From JAKVCB01 sp965243695 (GTDB lineage: Bacteria > Planctomycetota > Planctomycetia > Pirellulales > Lacipirellulaceae): a DNA stretch of 64,000 nucleotides. This document shows positions 36,095 through 45,312 of the stretch, one piece after another. A model generated the notes under the pieces. It did not search any database. It saw nothing but the letters and a program-made list of their open reading frames with translations, and was not told the DNA's origin. The stretch is from assembly GCA_965243695.1 (NCBI GenBank), contig CBDEWC010000004.1:1-64000 (forward strand), in the 5' to 3' direction. How positions within the stretch are numbered: position 1 is the stretch's first letter; the number at the start of each line of letters is the position of its first letter. The translations under genes and the position numbers were made by a program.

Positions 36095-37483
36095 ATGAAA
36101 AACAAGCTCTCCTTAAAAACGGGTCGCCGCCAATTTATGCAAGCCGCCGGTGCCGCATCCGCCCTTGGCAGCGTGGCTATCCCTCGCGTGTTTGCCGGCG
36201 AAGGCGAAGGCAACACCATTCAGGTCGCCCTGGTCGGTTGTGGAGGACGTGGCACAGGAGCCGCTGCCGACGCACTGCGCGTTTCGGCTGCGCCACTAAA
36301 ACTGGTCGCCATGGCCGATGTGTTTGAGGACCGGCTTACTTCAAGCCTTGCCGCCTTGAGACAGACGTTCTTTGAAACACCTGAAAAGATCGCGATCCCC
36401 GAGGACCAGCAGTTCGTGGGGTTTGATGCCTACAAAAAAGCCATGGATGTACTGCGGCCTAACGATATTGTCATTTTTGCAACGCCGCTTGCCTTTCGCT
36501 GGGTCCATTACGACTACGCAATTCAGCGTGGTCTGAATGTGTTCATGGAGAAACCGCTCATCGCCGATGGGCCCACGGCCAGGCGGATGCTCGAACTGGC
36601 GAAAAAGGCGGATGCGAAAAATCTCAAGTCGGCAGTCGGCCTGATGGTGCGCCACTGCCGTGGCCGCCGGGAACTTCATCAGCGAATTCAGGATGGTGAA
36701 ATTGGTGACATTATTAACATGCGCGCTTATCGGATGCACGGACCTGTCGGATCGTGTTTCTCCACCCGCAAACCGGATGACCAGCAGGAACTGATGTGGC
36801 AGATTGCCCGTTTCCACAGTTTTATCTGGGCAAGTGGCGGCCTGTTCAGTGATTTCTACATCCACCAGATCGACGAAACCTCCTGGATGAAAAACGGCTG
36901 GCCCGTCAAGGCCGAAGCCTTGGGGGGACGACATTATCGAGGCGACTACATCGACCAGAATTTTGACTCCTACTCGGTTGAATATACCTATGATGATGGT
37001 TCCAAGCTCTTTTTGAATGGCCGCACGATGCTCGGCTGTAAAAACAATTTTTCGAGCGTCGTGCACGGCAGCAAGGGCTCGGCAATCGTGAGCACCTCCA
37101 GCCACAGCCCGGGTGAGGTCCGCACCTTTCGGGGCCAGCGCCAACACCGCAAAGAGGTCGTTTGGGCTTACCCACAACCGGAACAAAATCCTTACCAACT
37201 TGAGTGGGACGACCTGGTCGACGCCATTTTGCAGAACAAGCCGTACAATGAGGTTCCCCGGGGAGTCGCGGCCAGCCTGGTTACCAGCATGGGACGGATG
37301 GCCGCTCACACAGGGCAGGAAATCACCTACGAGCAAATGCTCAACTCTCCGGTCGAGCTTGCTCCCAATGCGGCCATCTTTACGCCAGAGGGGCCCGCGC
37401 CGGTAATGCCAGACGAGCAGGGGAAGTATCCGGTCCCCATGCCGGGAGTGAACAAAGAAGTTGAATACATGTTGACCACCTAA
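36095..37483 (+). CDS. Gfo/Idh/MocA oxidoreductase with Tat signal
   Basis: 462 residues. The N-terminus has a twin-arginine signal (GRRQFMQAAGAASALGSVAI, cleaved near VFAGE), so the enzyme is exported with its nucleotide bound, as in GFOR-type relatives. The Rossmann part contains VALVGCGGRGTGAA and the EKP motif FMEKPLIADGP. A long C-terminal domain includes YIHQIDETSWM, the family active-site His/Asp region. Start ATG at 36095; an upstream TTG gives no signal sequence. It follows the SUMF1 fusion by 56 bases and may share its transcript. The substrate is probably a sugar derivative. Confidence 0.93.
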   Translation: MKNKLSLKTGRRQFMQAAGAASALGSVAIPRVFAGEGEGNTIQVALVGCGGRGTGAAADALRVSAAPLKLVAMADVFEDRLTSSLAALRQTFFETPEKIAIPEDQQFVGFDAYKKAMDVLRPNDIVIFATPLAFRWVHYDYAIQRGLNVFMEKPLIADGPTARRMLELAKKADAKNLKSAVGLMVRHCRGRRELHQRIQDGEIGDIINMRAYRMHGPVGSCFSTRKPDDQQELMWQIARFHSFIWASGGLFSDFYIHQIDETSWMKNGWPVKAEALGGRHYRGDYIDQNFDSYSVEYTYDDGSKLFLNGRTMLGCKNNFSSVVHGSKGSAIVSTSSHSPGEVRTFRGQRQHRKEVVWAYPQPEQNPYQLEWDDLVDAILQNKPYNEVPRGVAASLVTSMGRMAAHTGQEITYEQMLNSPVELAPNAAIFTPEGPAPVMPDEQGKYPVPMPGVNKEVEYMLTT

Positions 37484-37494
37484 GGGGAATCGGC

Positions 37495-37545
37495 GTCCCA
37501 GGCGTACGGCCGTTCGCAGCAGGCGTCTCCCTTCTTGCCTGGGAC
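37495..37545. repeat. Inverted repeat between convergent genes
   Basis: GTCCCAGGC at 37495-37503 and GCCTGGGAC at 37537-37545 form a perfect 9-bp stem around a 33-base loop. It sits between the convergent ends of the Tat oxidoreductase and the 60-residue gene. No T-tract follows, so a terminator role is uncertain. Confidence 0.4.
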
Positions 37546-37588
37546 CGTTCGGCGAAGATCGCGATGTCACCCCTGACTGTCCGTTCGG

Positions 37589-37771
37589 TTACGGATTGCC
37601 AGCGAGGTGCGATTCGATCTTGGTGAGTCGGCTCGTAATTTGCTGCAGGTAATCGATGATAATTGCATGCGTGAGTTTCGCATCGATTCCGACAGGCGAA
37701 TCGGGAAGGCTGATATGCTCGATGAGTTCTGCGTACTCTTCGCGCACTTTTGCGATCGGTTCTTTTGCCAT
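37589..37771 (-). CDS. Small acidic/basic helical protein, unknown function
   Basis: 60 residues, predicted almost entirely helical: MAKEPIAKVREEYAELIEHI, then a Pro/Gly turn, then IIIDYLQQITSRLTKIESHL. The two amphipathic helices could form a coiled-coil hairpin or dimer. I know no family for it. A strong ribosome-binding site, GGAGG, lies 8-12 bases upstream of the ATG at 37771, which is the main reason to call it a gene. It is downstream of typA on the same strand, 122 bases away. Confidence 0.6.
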   Translation of the reverse strand: MAKEPIAKVREEYAELIEHISLPDSPVGIDAKLTHAIIIDYLQQITSRLTKIESHLAGNP

Positions 37772-37893
37772 CGGTCATTCCTCCAAAAAAAGGTGGTTTA
37801 GGTCAGAAAGTAGGCCTGCTTGGCTGTTCGGCAATCATCATAGCCGGCCCACGCTGGACATAGCCCCCCCCAAAAAAACAAAACGGATAGCTC

Positions 37894-39708
37894 CTAGGCA
37901 CCCCGTCGTGCCGCGCGCCGCCGATCGGTTTCCTTGAGCAGGATTTTTCGGAGGCGGATTTGTGTGGGGGTCACTTCCACCAGTTCGTCGTCGGCAATGT
38001 ATTCGAGCGCGACTTCGAGTGAGATTTTACGAGGCGGCTTGAGAAGTATATTGCGATCACTGCCGGCGGCACGAATATTTGTCAGCTTCTTTTCCTTGGT
38101 CGGATTTACCGACATGTCACCCACCCGGCTATTTTCACCTACAATCATCCCTTCGTAGACCACATCTCCCGGCGCGACGAACATTTCGGCCCGTTCCTGC
38201 AAACCATCAAGGCCAAACGCAACTGCCTGGCCGCCGACCATCGATACCAGTACCCCATTGGCCCGTTCGGGCATGTCCCCTTCCATAGGCCGATAACCAT
38301 CAAACCGGTGGTGGATAATCGCCGTACCTTGCGTGGCATTTAAGAGCCGGGTCCGCAAACCAATCAGCCCACGAGCAGGAATCGAAAACACAACATAGCT
38401 GTAGTCCCCGTGGCCTGTCATTTCTACCGTTTGCCCTCGCCGGGCCCCTACTAATTCCATGACCGGGCCAAGTTTGTCGTGCGGCACCTCCACCACGAGA
38501 CTCTCGAACGGCTCCTCTTTTTTGCCGTGACGCTCCTGCAAGACGACCTGCGGTTTGCCAATCGACAGCTCAAAACTTTCCCGGCGCATCGTCTCGATAA
38601 GGACAGACAGATGCAACACGCCACGCCCCGACACTCGAAGCGAATCGGTTCCGGCAATCGGTTCCACGCGAAGGGCCACATTGCGCTCCAATTCCTTAGT
38701 CAAACGATCGACCAGGTTTCGAGTCGTCACGTACTTCCCTTCCCGACCGGCAAGTGGCGACGTATTGATCCCAAACGTCATTTGGATGGTCGGCTTGTCG
38801 ACCTCCACCCGAGGAAGGGCCTGCCGTTTTTCCGGATCACTGATGGTGTCGCCAATGGCCACATCGGGAAGACCCACCAAGGCTGCCAGGTCTCCTGCTG
38901 TCGCTACCTCGACTCGCACGCGACCAAGCTTGTCAAACAGGTGGACTTCAGAGACCGCAGCCTGAACCGTTGAATCCTTCGCCTGCATCAAGGCGACTTT
39001 TTGCCCGGCACGAACTGAGCCTGCAGAAATCCTCCCAATCGCGATTCGGCCGACATATTCACTCCAGTCAAGCGTAGTGACTAGCATCCGCAGGGGAGAA
39101 TCCAGCTCGGCTTGTGGCCCAGGAATCGATTTAAGCATGAGCTCCAAAAGGGGCTCCATCGAATCGCCGGCCTCGCTGGGATCCTCGGTGGCATAACCTT
39201 CCTTGCTCGTGGCAAAAATATAGGGAAAGTCCTTCAGCCTTTCCTCGGCGCCAAGGTCCAGTAGCAATTCTAAAGTTTCATCCAACACCTCGTGCGGACG
39301 GGCATCTGGCTTATCAATTTTGTTAACCACGACCACCGGCTGCAAGTCGCACTCAAGTGCCTTCGACAACACAAACCGCGTTTGCGGCATGGGTCCCTCG
39401 GCTGCATCGACCAACACGAGTGCGCCATCGGCCATACGCAGCACGCGCTCGACTTCACCGCCAAAGTCCGCATGGCCAGGAGTATCAATCAGATTGATCT
39501 TGATATCCCGATAACGAATCGCGATGTTCTTCGCCAGGATGGTGATGCCCCGTTCTCGCTCCAGGTCATTGGAGTCGAGGATACATTCGCCAACCAACTG
39601 GCTGGCACGAAATTCGCCGCTTTGACGCAACAGACAGTCAACCAAGGTGGTCTTGCCGTGGTCCACGTGGGCAATGATAGCAATATTCCGAAGATCGGTG
39701 CGACGCAT
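37894..39708 (-). CDS. typA: Ribosome-associated GTPase TypA/BipA
   Basis: 604 residues, normal length. The GTPase domain has G1 AHVDHGKTTLVD, G2 RERGITI, G3 DTPGHADFGGEVERVLRM and G4 NKID. EF-Tu-like domain II, EF-G-like domains III and V (LRVSGRGVLHLSVLIETMRR) and the BipA-specific C-terminal domain (ANGVLVSMVGGQAVAFGL, VGDMSVNPTKEKKLTNIRA) follow. The protein binds the ribosome at the EF-G site and aids 50S assembly and stress adaptation. Its ATG is at 39708. No operon partner upstream. Confidence 0.98.
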   Translation of the reverse strand: MRRTDLRNIAIIAHVDHGKTTLVDCLLRQSGEFRASQLVGECILDSNDLERERGITILAKNIAIRYRDIKINLIDTPGHADFGGEVERVLRMADGALVLVDAAEGPMPQTRFVLSKALECDLQPVVVVNKIDKPDARPHEVLDETLELLLDLGAEERLKDFPYIFATSKEGYATEDPSEAGDSMEPLLELMLKSIPGPQAELDSPLRMLVTTLDWSEYVGRIAIGRISAGSVRAGQKVALMQAKDSTVQAAVSEVHLFDKLGRVRVEVATAGDLAALVGLPDVAIGDTISDPEKRQALPRVEVDKPTIQMTFGINTSPLAGREGKYVTTRNLVDRLTKELERNVALRVEPIAGTDSLRVSGRGVLHLSVLIETMRRESFELSIGKPQVVLQERHGKKEEPFESLVVEVPHDKLGPVMELVGARRGQTVEMTGHGDYSYVVFSIPARGLIGLRTRLLNATQGTAIIHHRFDGYRPMEGDMPERANGVLVSMVGGQAVAFGLDGLQERAEMFVAPGDVVYEGMIVGENSRVGDMSVNPTKEKKLTNIRAAGSDRNILLKPPRKISLEVALEYIADDELVEVTPTQIRLRKILLKETDRRRAARRGA

Positions 39709-39998
39709 GGGACAGCAGAGGGAAAGAAACAGGAAGCTGGGGCAGGGCGGGAGGGCAACAGCTTAGCACGTTCAGGCCTCCAGCGGTACGCCCCTTCTAC
39801 CATGCATCCACCTTCTCGGCCGCGGCGGGCCGGATGACGCACCGCGTAATCCTCACCAAGCTTGCAACCCTCCGAACAGGCAGCTACCGCTGGCCATTCT
39901 CCCCTTCGTGGATCACCGCGCTAAACGGACTTCGCGCCAGGGTTCGGCTGTCCCCACCGAATGTGGCAAACGGCCAATCTGTTTCTGCGACTATGACT

Positions 39999-41087
39999 TT
40001 ACTCTTTTGCATGGTGCGGCGATGTTCGATAGTGATGCCCGAGGAGGTCTTCCCCAAAATCGCCTTCAAATTGACGCCATACTGCGTGGACGTGATTTGC
40101 ATCATTCTGCGTATTGTCGTACTCAAACAAAAACACCGGCGTCTGAATTCGGTAATAATGCCCCTCGCCAGGCTCAATCCCTCCTGCCCAGGCGAAAAAC
40201 AACCCTTCTCCATCGGTGATAGGAGTTCGGCGGCGAATCTCACCCACGATCTGTGCTCGGTACTTCTGGACAAACTGCTCGACCAGTTCAAGTAACATCG
40301 CCTGCTGGCTTGGGGTGAGCTTTGCAAAAGGAATACCTTTAGGCGGCTGAAATGGGTCGGCTGAAACCCGCACCTCGGCTTTGGTGATAATCTCCTCAGG
40401 CGCCTCGTCGGCAATGACGGCCAGTTGTCTTTGTTTCCCGTCCAGAGACTGCACCAATTTTCGGGCAAGACTTTGCTCCTTCGCCAGGGTATCGAGTCCC
40501 TCAAAGGGGCCACTCGGCACAATCGCCGGGTTGCTGCCGAAGAATGAAGGCGTCACACAAAACCGCTGCCCGTCGACCAACGTCACGTTGATCGAAAGAT
40601 GGTGTCCCTCGAAACTCCAGCCCCACGTCTTGTCCGCCGAGGGTTGTCCATGAATGGCTACGTGGTACTTTCCCGAGTCCCGCATCGGATTTTCCTGCTC
40701 GAGATCGTAGAGGACCTGCTCCAAAGCGATGACAGTCATCGCCTGGAGGTAGCCGCGATGACTCAGCGCCGTATTGAGCAAACCGTGAGCAAGTGCACGC
40801 TGTTGACTCGACATTTCTTTGAGTTCCAACCCTCGCCGGCCCCCGTACTGATCCATCATCGAACTCGGAAAGAAATGCCAACTCTGGCGGTGTGGATCGT
40901 CAAAATCGATCACCACTTTTTGACGTTCTTCCGGTGAGAGCGATTTTAAAAATTGATGGGCTGCGGACGCCATCTCGGCCGGCACATCATGAGCTCGAGC
41001 CTCCGTGGCCCCGAGGGACGCCCAAACCACAAAAACGGTCAACCCACAAAGTCGACGTTCCTTCAGGGTGATGAATCCTCTCCCCAT
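39999..41087 (-). CDS. Exported DUF3500 family protein
   Basis: About 362 residues with a signal peptide (cleavage near ARAHD). The DUF3500 signatures are present: FLKSLSPEERQKVVIDFDDP, WHFFPSSMMDQYGGRRGLEL, GRY-like SGKYHVAIHGQP, WGWSFEGHHLSINVT and a C-terminal HDYDNTQNDANHVH-like region ending in HAVWRQFEGDFGEDLL. The function of the family is unknown. Start ATG at 41087 (MGRGFITL) is chosen because GAGGAGAT lies about ten bases upstream; the frame is open six codons further. It stands alone on this strand. Confidence 0.9.
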   Translation of the reverse strand: MGRGFITLKERRLCGLTVFVVWASLGATEARAHDVPAEMASAAHQFLKSLSPEERQKVVIDFDDPHRQSWHFFPSSMMDQYGGRRGLELKEMSSQQRALAHGLLNTALSHRGYLQAMTVIALEQVLYDLEQENPMRDSGKYHVAIHGQPSADKTWGWSFEGHHLSINVTLVDGQRFCVTPSFFGSNPAIVPSGPFEGLDTLAKEQSLARKLVQSLDGKQRQLAVIADEAPEEIITKAEVRVSADPFQPPKGIPFAKLTPSQQAMLLELVEQFVQKYRAQIVGEIRRRTPITDGEGLFFAWAGGIEPGEGHYYRIQTPVFLFEYDNTQNDANHVHAVWRQFEGDFGEDLLGHHYRTSPHHAKE

Positions 41088-41265
41088 GCTGCTGGATCTC
41101 CTCAAGAATCTGAAATGATCGGCTCGTCGTCACCGCCTTCCGCAACGCCGAAGCTATGGACTGCCCGCTGGCGGGCCTCTCCAGAAGGTTACACCTCGGC
41201 GGCTCCTTTTGGAACCTGTCTGGTATTGCGGCAGAACTTCGGAGGAAACCTGAGACCGAAACTTA
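41088..41265. other. Divergent intergenic stretch
   Basis: Upstream of DUF3500 on one side and the desaturase promoter on the other. Nothing recognised. Confidence 0.5.
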
Positions 41266-41295
41266 TTGCAAGATGTCAAGGGAAATAGGCATAAT
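41266..41295 (+). promoter_or_regulatory. Candidate promoter of the desaturase gene
   Basis: TTGCAA, an 18-base spacer, CATAAT (4/6 and 5/6). Transcription would begin near 41302, immediately before a compact hairpin. Confidence 0.45.
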
Positions 41296-41306
41296 ACCGA
41301 ATAAAC

Positions 41307-41337
41307 CCCGCCTGATGCCGATAGGCAGACAGGCGGG
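41307..41337 (+). promoter_or_regulatory. Leader hairpin of the desaturase gene
   Basis: CCCGCCTG pairs with CAGGCGGG (8 bp); inside, TGCC pairs with GGCA around GATA, with small internal loops between. It lies within about 5-35 bases of the predicted transcript start and 280 bases before the ATG. There is no T-tract, so it is not an obvious terminator; a 5'-end stabiliser or regulatory element is possible. Confidence 0.45.
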
Positions 41338-41619
41338 TCGCCAAGATGTGGCCCCCGGACCATTTTTTGTGACCCTACGGTTTTCCGCGGCCCGCACAGC
41401 TAAAAGTGAGATCTTCGCTCGCCCGAAGGGTGAGGCGCGGAAGGGGCGACCTGGGGTCCTGGTTTCTCCACGTTAGATCGGATAGAGTTGGGTGTTGCTA
41501 TTGCGTTTGGGTTCAGTGAACCACGCATCACGGCAGAGAGCCAAACCCTCTTTCGCGACCCCCTGCTGAAGGAACTGGCTTCCCTCGGAACACACGGAGC
41601 CAAAAAGCGAGCCAGCCGT

Positions 41620-42804
41620 ATGCAACAACGCAAATTGGCTACCAGTCCTGGTCCAGCGGCAACGCTCGAAGGCGACACCGATCTGAGTCGTCGTGAGATG
41701 TTCGCCCAGATCAAGGCCCTGTGCAAACCGAACAATACCTCCATTTGGCGGGTACTGGTCGTTGAATATGCCCTATTGGCTGTCATCATTTTCGGGTGCA
41801 CCTCGTTCTATCGCTATGTGCAAATTCACGGTTTGTCGCTCGGTTGGGCGCTGGCGGTTTATGCAATCAGCGTGGCCCTGATTGGTGGGTGGGTCCAAAA
41901 TCGACTCTCTTGTCTGGTGCATGAATCAAGCCACTACTCAATTTGCCGCAACCGGGTCCTCAACGATATTGTCGCCAACCTGTTGATTACGTTTCCGTTT
42001 TTTGGTGTGATCAACAATTATCGGATCGGCCATTGGGGCCATCACCGCCATGTGAACAATCCAGAAAAAGATCCCGACTTGCATCGCCTCAAAAGTCATC
42101 ACCCCCGGAATTTTCCGGTTCCCAAGTGGCGATTCTGGTGGGAATACGTGGTCCTGCAAACGCTTCCGCACAAGGTGTACAGTTACCTGAAAGGCCGTGC
42201 CCTGTATGTGGCCCGCCGAATGAAAACTTCAAATGTTCCTGACCAGGACGCTCTGGGCAGCAGGACAGTCACCGCGATGCGATTCGCATATTACGGAGTG
42301 TTGATTATGGTCCTGGCGCTCACCAACGGGTGGGCAGGCTATGCTCTCTTCTGGCTAATTCCCATGATCACGTTTTATCCGGTAGCCCTCTTCCTCAGGG
42401 AAATCGCCCATCACGGAAACTATCCAGACAATGGCGACTTTACCAACAGTCGCGTCTACGAAGGATACTGGCTGGAACGGGAAGTCTTTTTTCCCTTCAG
42501 CGAGCGAAACCACATCCTCCATCACATGTTTCCAACCATTCCCTGGCACAAAATGGTCGAAGCCCACCAGTTGATGATGAAATACCCACCCTACCGCGAA
42601 AACGTGGTGATCTGTGACGGGTTTTTCTTCAAGGCGACCAACAACCGGCAAAACCCCACGGTCCTGGATGTGCTGGCGGCACCGTCTCGCCATTATTTGC
42701 GCGGGGAGGCTGCCGGCACGGATCAAAGCGAGATTCGCCGGTCCACCTCTGACCAGGTGGGTGCGATTGCCGTCGATTGTGATCGTTTGGCTGGCGAATC
42801 GTAG
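41620..42804 (+). CDS. Membrane fatty acid desaturase/hydroxylase family protein
   Basis: About 394 residues. Three histidine clusters of the di-iron family are visible: HESSH, HWGHHRH and HHMFPTIPWH near the end of the membrane part (NHILHHMF). Paired hydrophobic helices surround them. The family desaturates or hydroxylates acyl chains or sphingoid bases. The start is uncertain: the frame opens at a TTG at 41488 and the ATG at 41620 has no good ribosome-binding site. A promoter and a hairpin lie about 300 bases upstream. Confidence 0.86.
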   Translation: MQQRKLATSPGPAATLEGDTDLSRREMFAQIKALCKPNNTSIWRVLVVEYALLAVIIFGCTSFYRYVQIHGLSLGWALAVYAISVALIGGWVQNRLSCLVHESSHYSICRNRVLNDIVANLLITFPFFGVINNYRIGHWGHHRHVNNPEKDPDLHRLKSHHPRNFPVPKWRFWWEYVVLQTLPHKVYSYLKGRALYVARRMKTSNVPDQDALGSRTVTAMRFAYYGVLIMVLALTNGWAGYALFWLIPMITFYPVALFLREIAHHGNYPDNGDFTNSRVYEGYWLEREVFFPFSERNHILHHMFPTIPWHKMVEAHQLMMKYPPYRENVVICDGFFFKATNNRQNPTVLDVLAAPSRHYLRGEAAGTDQSEIRRSTSDQVGAIAVDCDRLAGES

Positions 42805-42918
42805 CAACACGACCAGGACCCGTGACTCCGTACCTCTGCCCCGAACATGGCTCAATCGTGGTGACGGCGGAGCTGGCAACTAAGCGAAGGTACTATTTTC
42901 CCTTTCGTGAATGGCACC

Positions 42919-43137
42919 ATGGACAGCACCCCATCGAACACGATCAACCTGGATCAGTTCCTAAAGCTGCTCGGAATCACGGGTACCGGTGGGCAAGCAA
43001 AGCAACTGATCCAGACAGGCTGCGTGCGGGTCAACGGTGAAATCGAACTGCGGCGAGGGCGAAAATTAACCAAGGCCGATCTTGTGGAGGTTCAGGGAGA
43101 GTCTTTCCAGGTGGACTTGGGCCCCCAAGAACCCTGA
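42919..43137 (+). CDS. Small S4-domain RNA-binding protein
   Basis: 72 residues consisting of one S4 domain of the YbcJ type: LDQFLKLLGITGTGGQAKQL, CVRVNGEIELRRGRKL, ADLVEVQGESFQVDL. Such proteins bind structured RNA, often ribosomal. The ATG at 42919 is used; GTG at 42907 is in frame. The next gene also encodes a translation-related protein, but 144 bases separate them. Confidence 0.85.
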   Translation: MDSTPSNTINLDQFLKLLGITGTGGQAKQLIQTGCVRVNGEIELRRGRKLTKADLVEVQGESFQVDLGPQEP

Positions 43138-43281
43138 CCGCATGCAATGGAACTGGCATAAAAATGAGCCGTGCCCCAGATCCCTACCCGGACGACCGGC
43201 AGTTGTACTGACCGAAGGTGGCCTGCTGTTTGCCAGTTTACCCTCCACGGCCATACGCCAGCACTCCGACCGGATGAATCG

Positions 43282-43629
43282 ATGCGACTTTTTGCGGGAA
43301 CTCCGTTTGACCAACCGCCCAAATGTGATCGATGTGGAGAACTTGAAGCCGACTGCACCTGCCCCTCCAGGCCGGCCGAGGTGCAATCCATCTCCCCGGC
43401 CTCACAAACCGCACACCTCTGCCTCGAAAAACGGCGGCAGGGAAAAATCGTGACCGTGATCCGGGGATTGAAGGCCGAAGGCAACGATTTGCCCCGGCTG
43501 GTCGCGGAATTAAAATCGCTGTGTGGTGCCGGTGGCACCGTGAAGGCCGACGTCCTCGAAATCCAGGGAAACCACCTCGCGCGCGTTTCGGAACACTTGC
43601 GGCAGGCCGGCTACCGCTTGAAGGAGTAA
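43282..43629 (+). CDS. SUI1/eIF1-like translation factor (YciH type)
   Basis: 116 residues. An N-terminal segment with CDRCGELEADCTC looks like a small zinc-binding knuckle, followed by the SUI1 fold: GKIVTVIRGLKAEGNDLPRL, LKSLCGAGGTVKADVLEIQG and VSEHLRQAGYRLKE. In E. coli the relative YciH acts in start-codon discrimination. The ATG at 43282 is chosen because it puts the family sequence at the N-terminus; the frame is open 37 codons upstream from a GTG. Confidence 0.9.
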   Translation: MRLFAGTPFDQPPKCDRCGELEADCTCPSRPAEVQSISPASQTAHLCLEKRRQGKIVTVIRGLKAEGNDLPRLVAELKSLCGAGGTVKADVLEIQGNHLARVSEHLRQAGYRLKE

Positions 43630-43735
43630 ACGGGTACTGCTGTACGCTGCAGCAGGGCAGCACTTGCGCCAATCGATCTCGACTGGAATCCATCGCTCCC
43701 GAACTCCGACAGCGGATCTTCCTGCGACCGGCTTT

Positions 43736-44548
43736 TTATTCGGGGCGACGGAAATTGAATTGACGACTTTGGCCGAAGAATTCCAGCGGGTTTTCATAAA
43801 CGAGTTTACGAATCAAGCCTTCGGTATGCCCCCGACGCCGCATCTCAAGAATGAAATCGGGCACTGCGGTTGGCTTGGACGGCCCCCAGTCTCCAGCTGA
43901 ATTGACCAGCAGGCGATCCGCACCCACCATCTCGACAATGTCGGCCGCCCGCTCAGGCGTACACTTGCTGACGGGATAGAGTGTCATGCCGGCCCAAAAA
44001 CCGGCTTCCAGGACGTGCCGAACTGTATGTTCCTCGACATGATCCACGAGCACCCGGTTACGGCAAATCCGTTGATCACCGGTCAGCATATCGAGGATCA
44101 TTCGCGTTCCCTGGTATTTATCCTCCAGGTGCGGTGTATGGATGAGAATTTGCTCTTCTGTTTTCACCGCCAGATCAAGATGCTCCAGAAAAACCGTCAC
44201 TTCATTGGGAGTATTTTTATTGAGACCAATTTCCCCAATCCCCAGCACACCAGGACGATCGAGAAACTCCGGTATCATCGCAATCACCTCACGCGAAAGG
44301 GCAACGTTCTCCGCCTCCTTGGCGTTAATGCAAAGCCAGGTGTAGTGTTGTATCCCGTAGGCAGCAGCCCGCTTGGGCTCAAAGGAGGTCAGTTGCTCGA
44401 AATAGTCCCGAAAGCCCTCCACACTCCCCCGGTCATAACCAGCCCAAAACGCCGGCTCGCTAAGCCCTACGCAGCCCATTTTCGCCAGATTTTCATAATC
44501 GTCAGTGGTCCGCGAAACCATGTGAATGTGAGGATCGATATAGTACAT
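43736..44548 (-). CDS. TatD-like metal-dependent hydrolase
   Basis: 270 residues with a TIM-barrel metallohydrolase layout. The start DPHIHMVSRT gives the HxH metal motif; later GIGEIGLNKNTP carries the glutamate, ILIHTPHL the next histidine and LVDHVEEHTV another. The final LVNSAGDWGPSKP replaces the usual SDxP. This resembles TatD-family proteins such as those encoded with ebo genes, but no ebo partners are adjacent. The substrate is unknown. Ends convergently near the SUI1 gene. Confidence 0.82.
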   Translation of the reverse strand: MYYIDPHIHMVSRTTDDYENLAKMGCVGLSEPAFWAGYDRGSVEGFRDYFEQLTSFEPKRAAAYGIQHYTWLCINAKEAENVALSREVIAMIPEFLDRPGVLGIGEIGLNKNTPNEVTVFLEHLDLAVKTEEQILIHTPHLEDKYQGTRMILDMLTGDQRICRNRVLVDHVEEHTVRHVLEAGFWAGMTLYPVSKCTPERAADIVEMVGADRLLVNSAGDWGPSKPTAVPDFILEMRRRGHTEGLIRKLVYENPLEFFGQSRQFNFRRPE

Positions 44549-44688
44549 AAGCGTTGTGGAGCGTGGGTTTGGGAAGTTTAACCAAACCGCCCGCTACGAA
44601 TCAGGACATGTGGGGTAAACGGACTTGCTTCCTCTGCGGTCCTCTCCGAAACGACAGCCCAACCGTCGGCCAACCGACCGGTTTGGGT

Positions 44689-44952
44689 TTACTTTTCATC
44701 GAGCCTAAATTCACTTTTCCAATTCTCGTGATATTTACGGCTAAAAATGAGCTGCACCTCCTCAGCGCGATTCGACTCAGAGCTGAGAAGAACCTTTAAT
44801 CCCGCACGAAGTTGTGCACCTCGAGGGTCGTCGTTGTCCATCGGCCCGGACCGCTCAATCCGATCGAGGGCCGCGGCAATTTTTAGGATATTGGCCCGCA
44901 ACGGAAGAAACTCCCGTTCAAACACCTGCTCTACGCAATGGCTGGAACTCAT
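44689..44952 (-). CDS. Small conserved-looking protein, unknown function
   Basis: 87 residues, mostly helical and charged, with FEREFLPLRANILKIAAALD followed by RIERSGPMDNDDPRGAQLR. The phrase 'F-x-x-E-F-L-x-x-R-x-x-I-L-x-I-A' followed by a D-R-I turn resembles small proteins I associate with planctomycetes; I can assign no function. The ATG at 44952 has AAGGAT seven bases upstream; the frame is open further but non-descript. Lies 141 bases upstream of the TatD-like gene on the same strand. Confidence 0.65.
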   Translation of the reverse strand: MSSSHCVEQVFEREFLPLRANILKIAAALDRIERSGPMDNDDPRGAQLRAGLKVLLSSESNRAEEVQLIFSRKYHENWKSEFRLDEK

Positions 44953-45312
44953 CGTAGGATCCTTGTTTATCCCGGAGTGGAGACCAAAACTGGTTGCAAC
45001 GCCGCTGACCAACACCAAGTGCAACTTATTTTCACTTTTACGCTGGTGCTTCGCAAGGTGCCCACCCGTGTCCGTTGACAGAGGCCGCACCAAACTGTTG
45101 TTTTCGGATGCGGCGGGCAAAAGGGGCGAGAAAGAACCTGCGCCGGCGCGACCCGCTAAGAAACAAACCTCCCAAACCATCGGCTCAGCCGGAATTCAGC
45201 ACAGCCTGCCGGTGGGCGGACGGGCCATAAGAAACCGTCGCGATAGAAAGCAACCATCAGTAACCAGACCGCAAGGAACGCGAATGGCGACTGTCAAGTT
45301 GGCCCCGCTCGC
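44953..45312. other. Intergenic stretch without a recognised gene
   Basis: On the minus strand a perfect TTGACA lies near 45297 but has no -10 box at a suitable distance. Nothing else recognised. Confidence 0.5.

Noticed and set aside
36341..37570. 409-codon open frame antisense to the Tat oxidoreductase
   Set aside because: Same reason; no signal, motif or ribosome-binding site.
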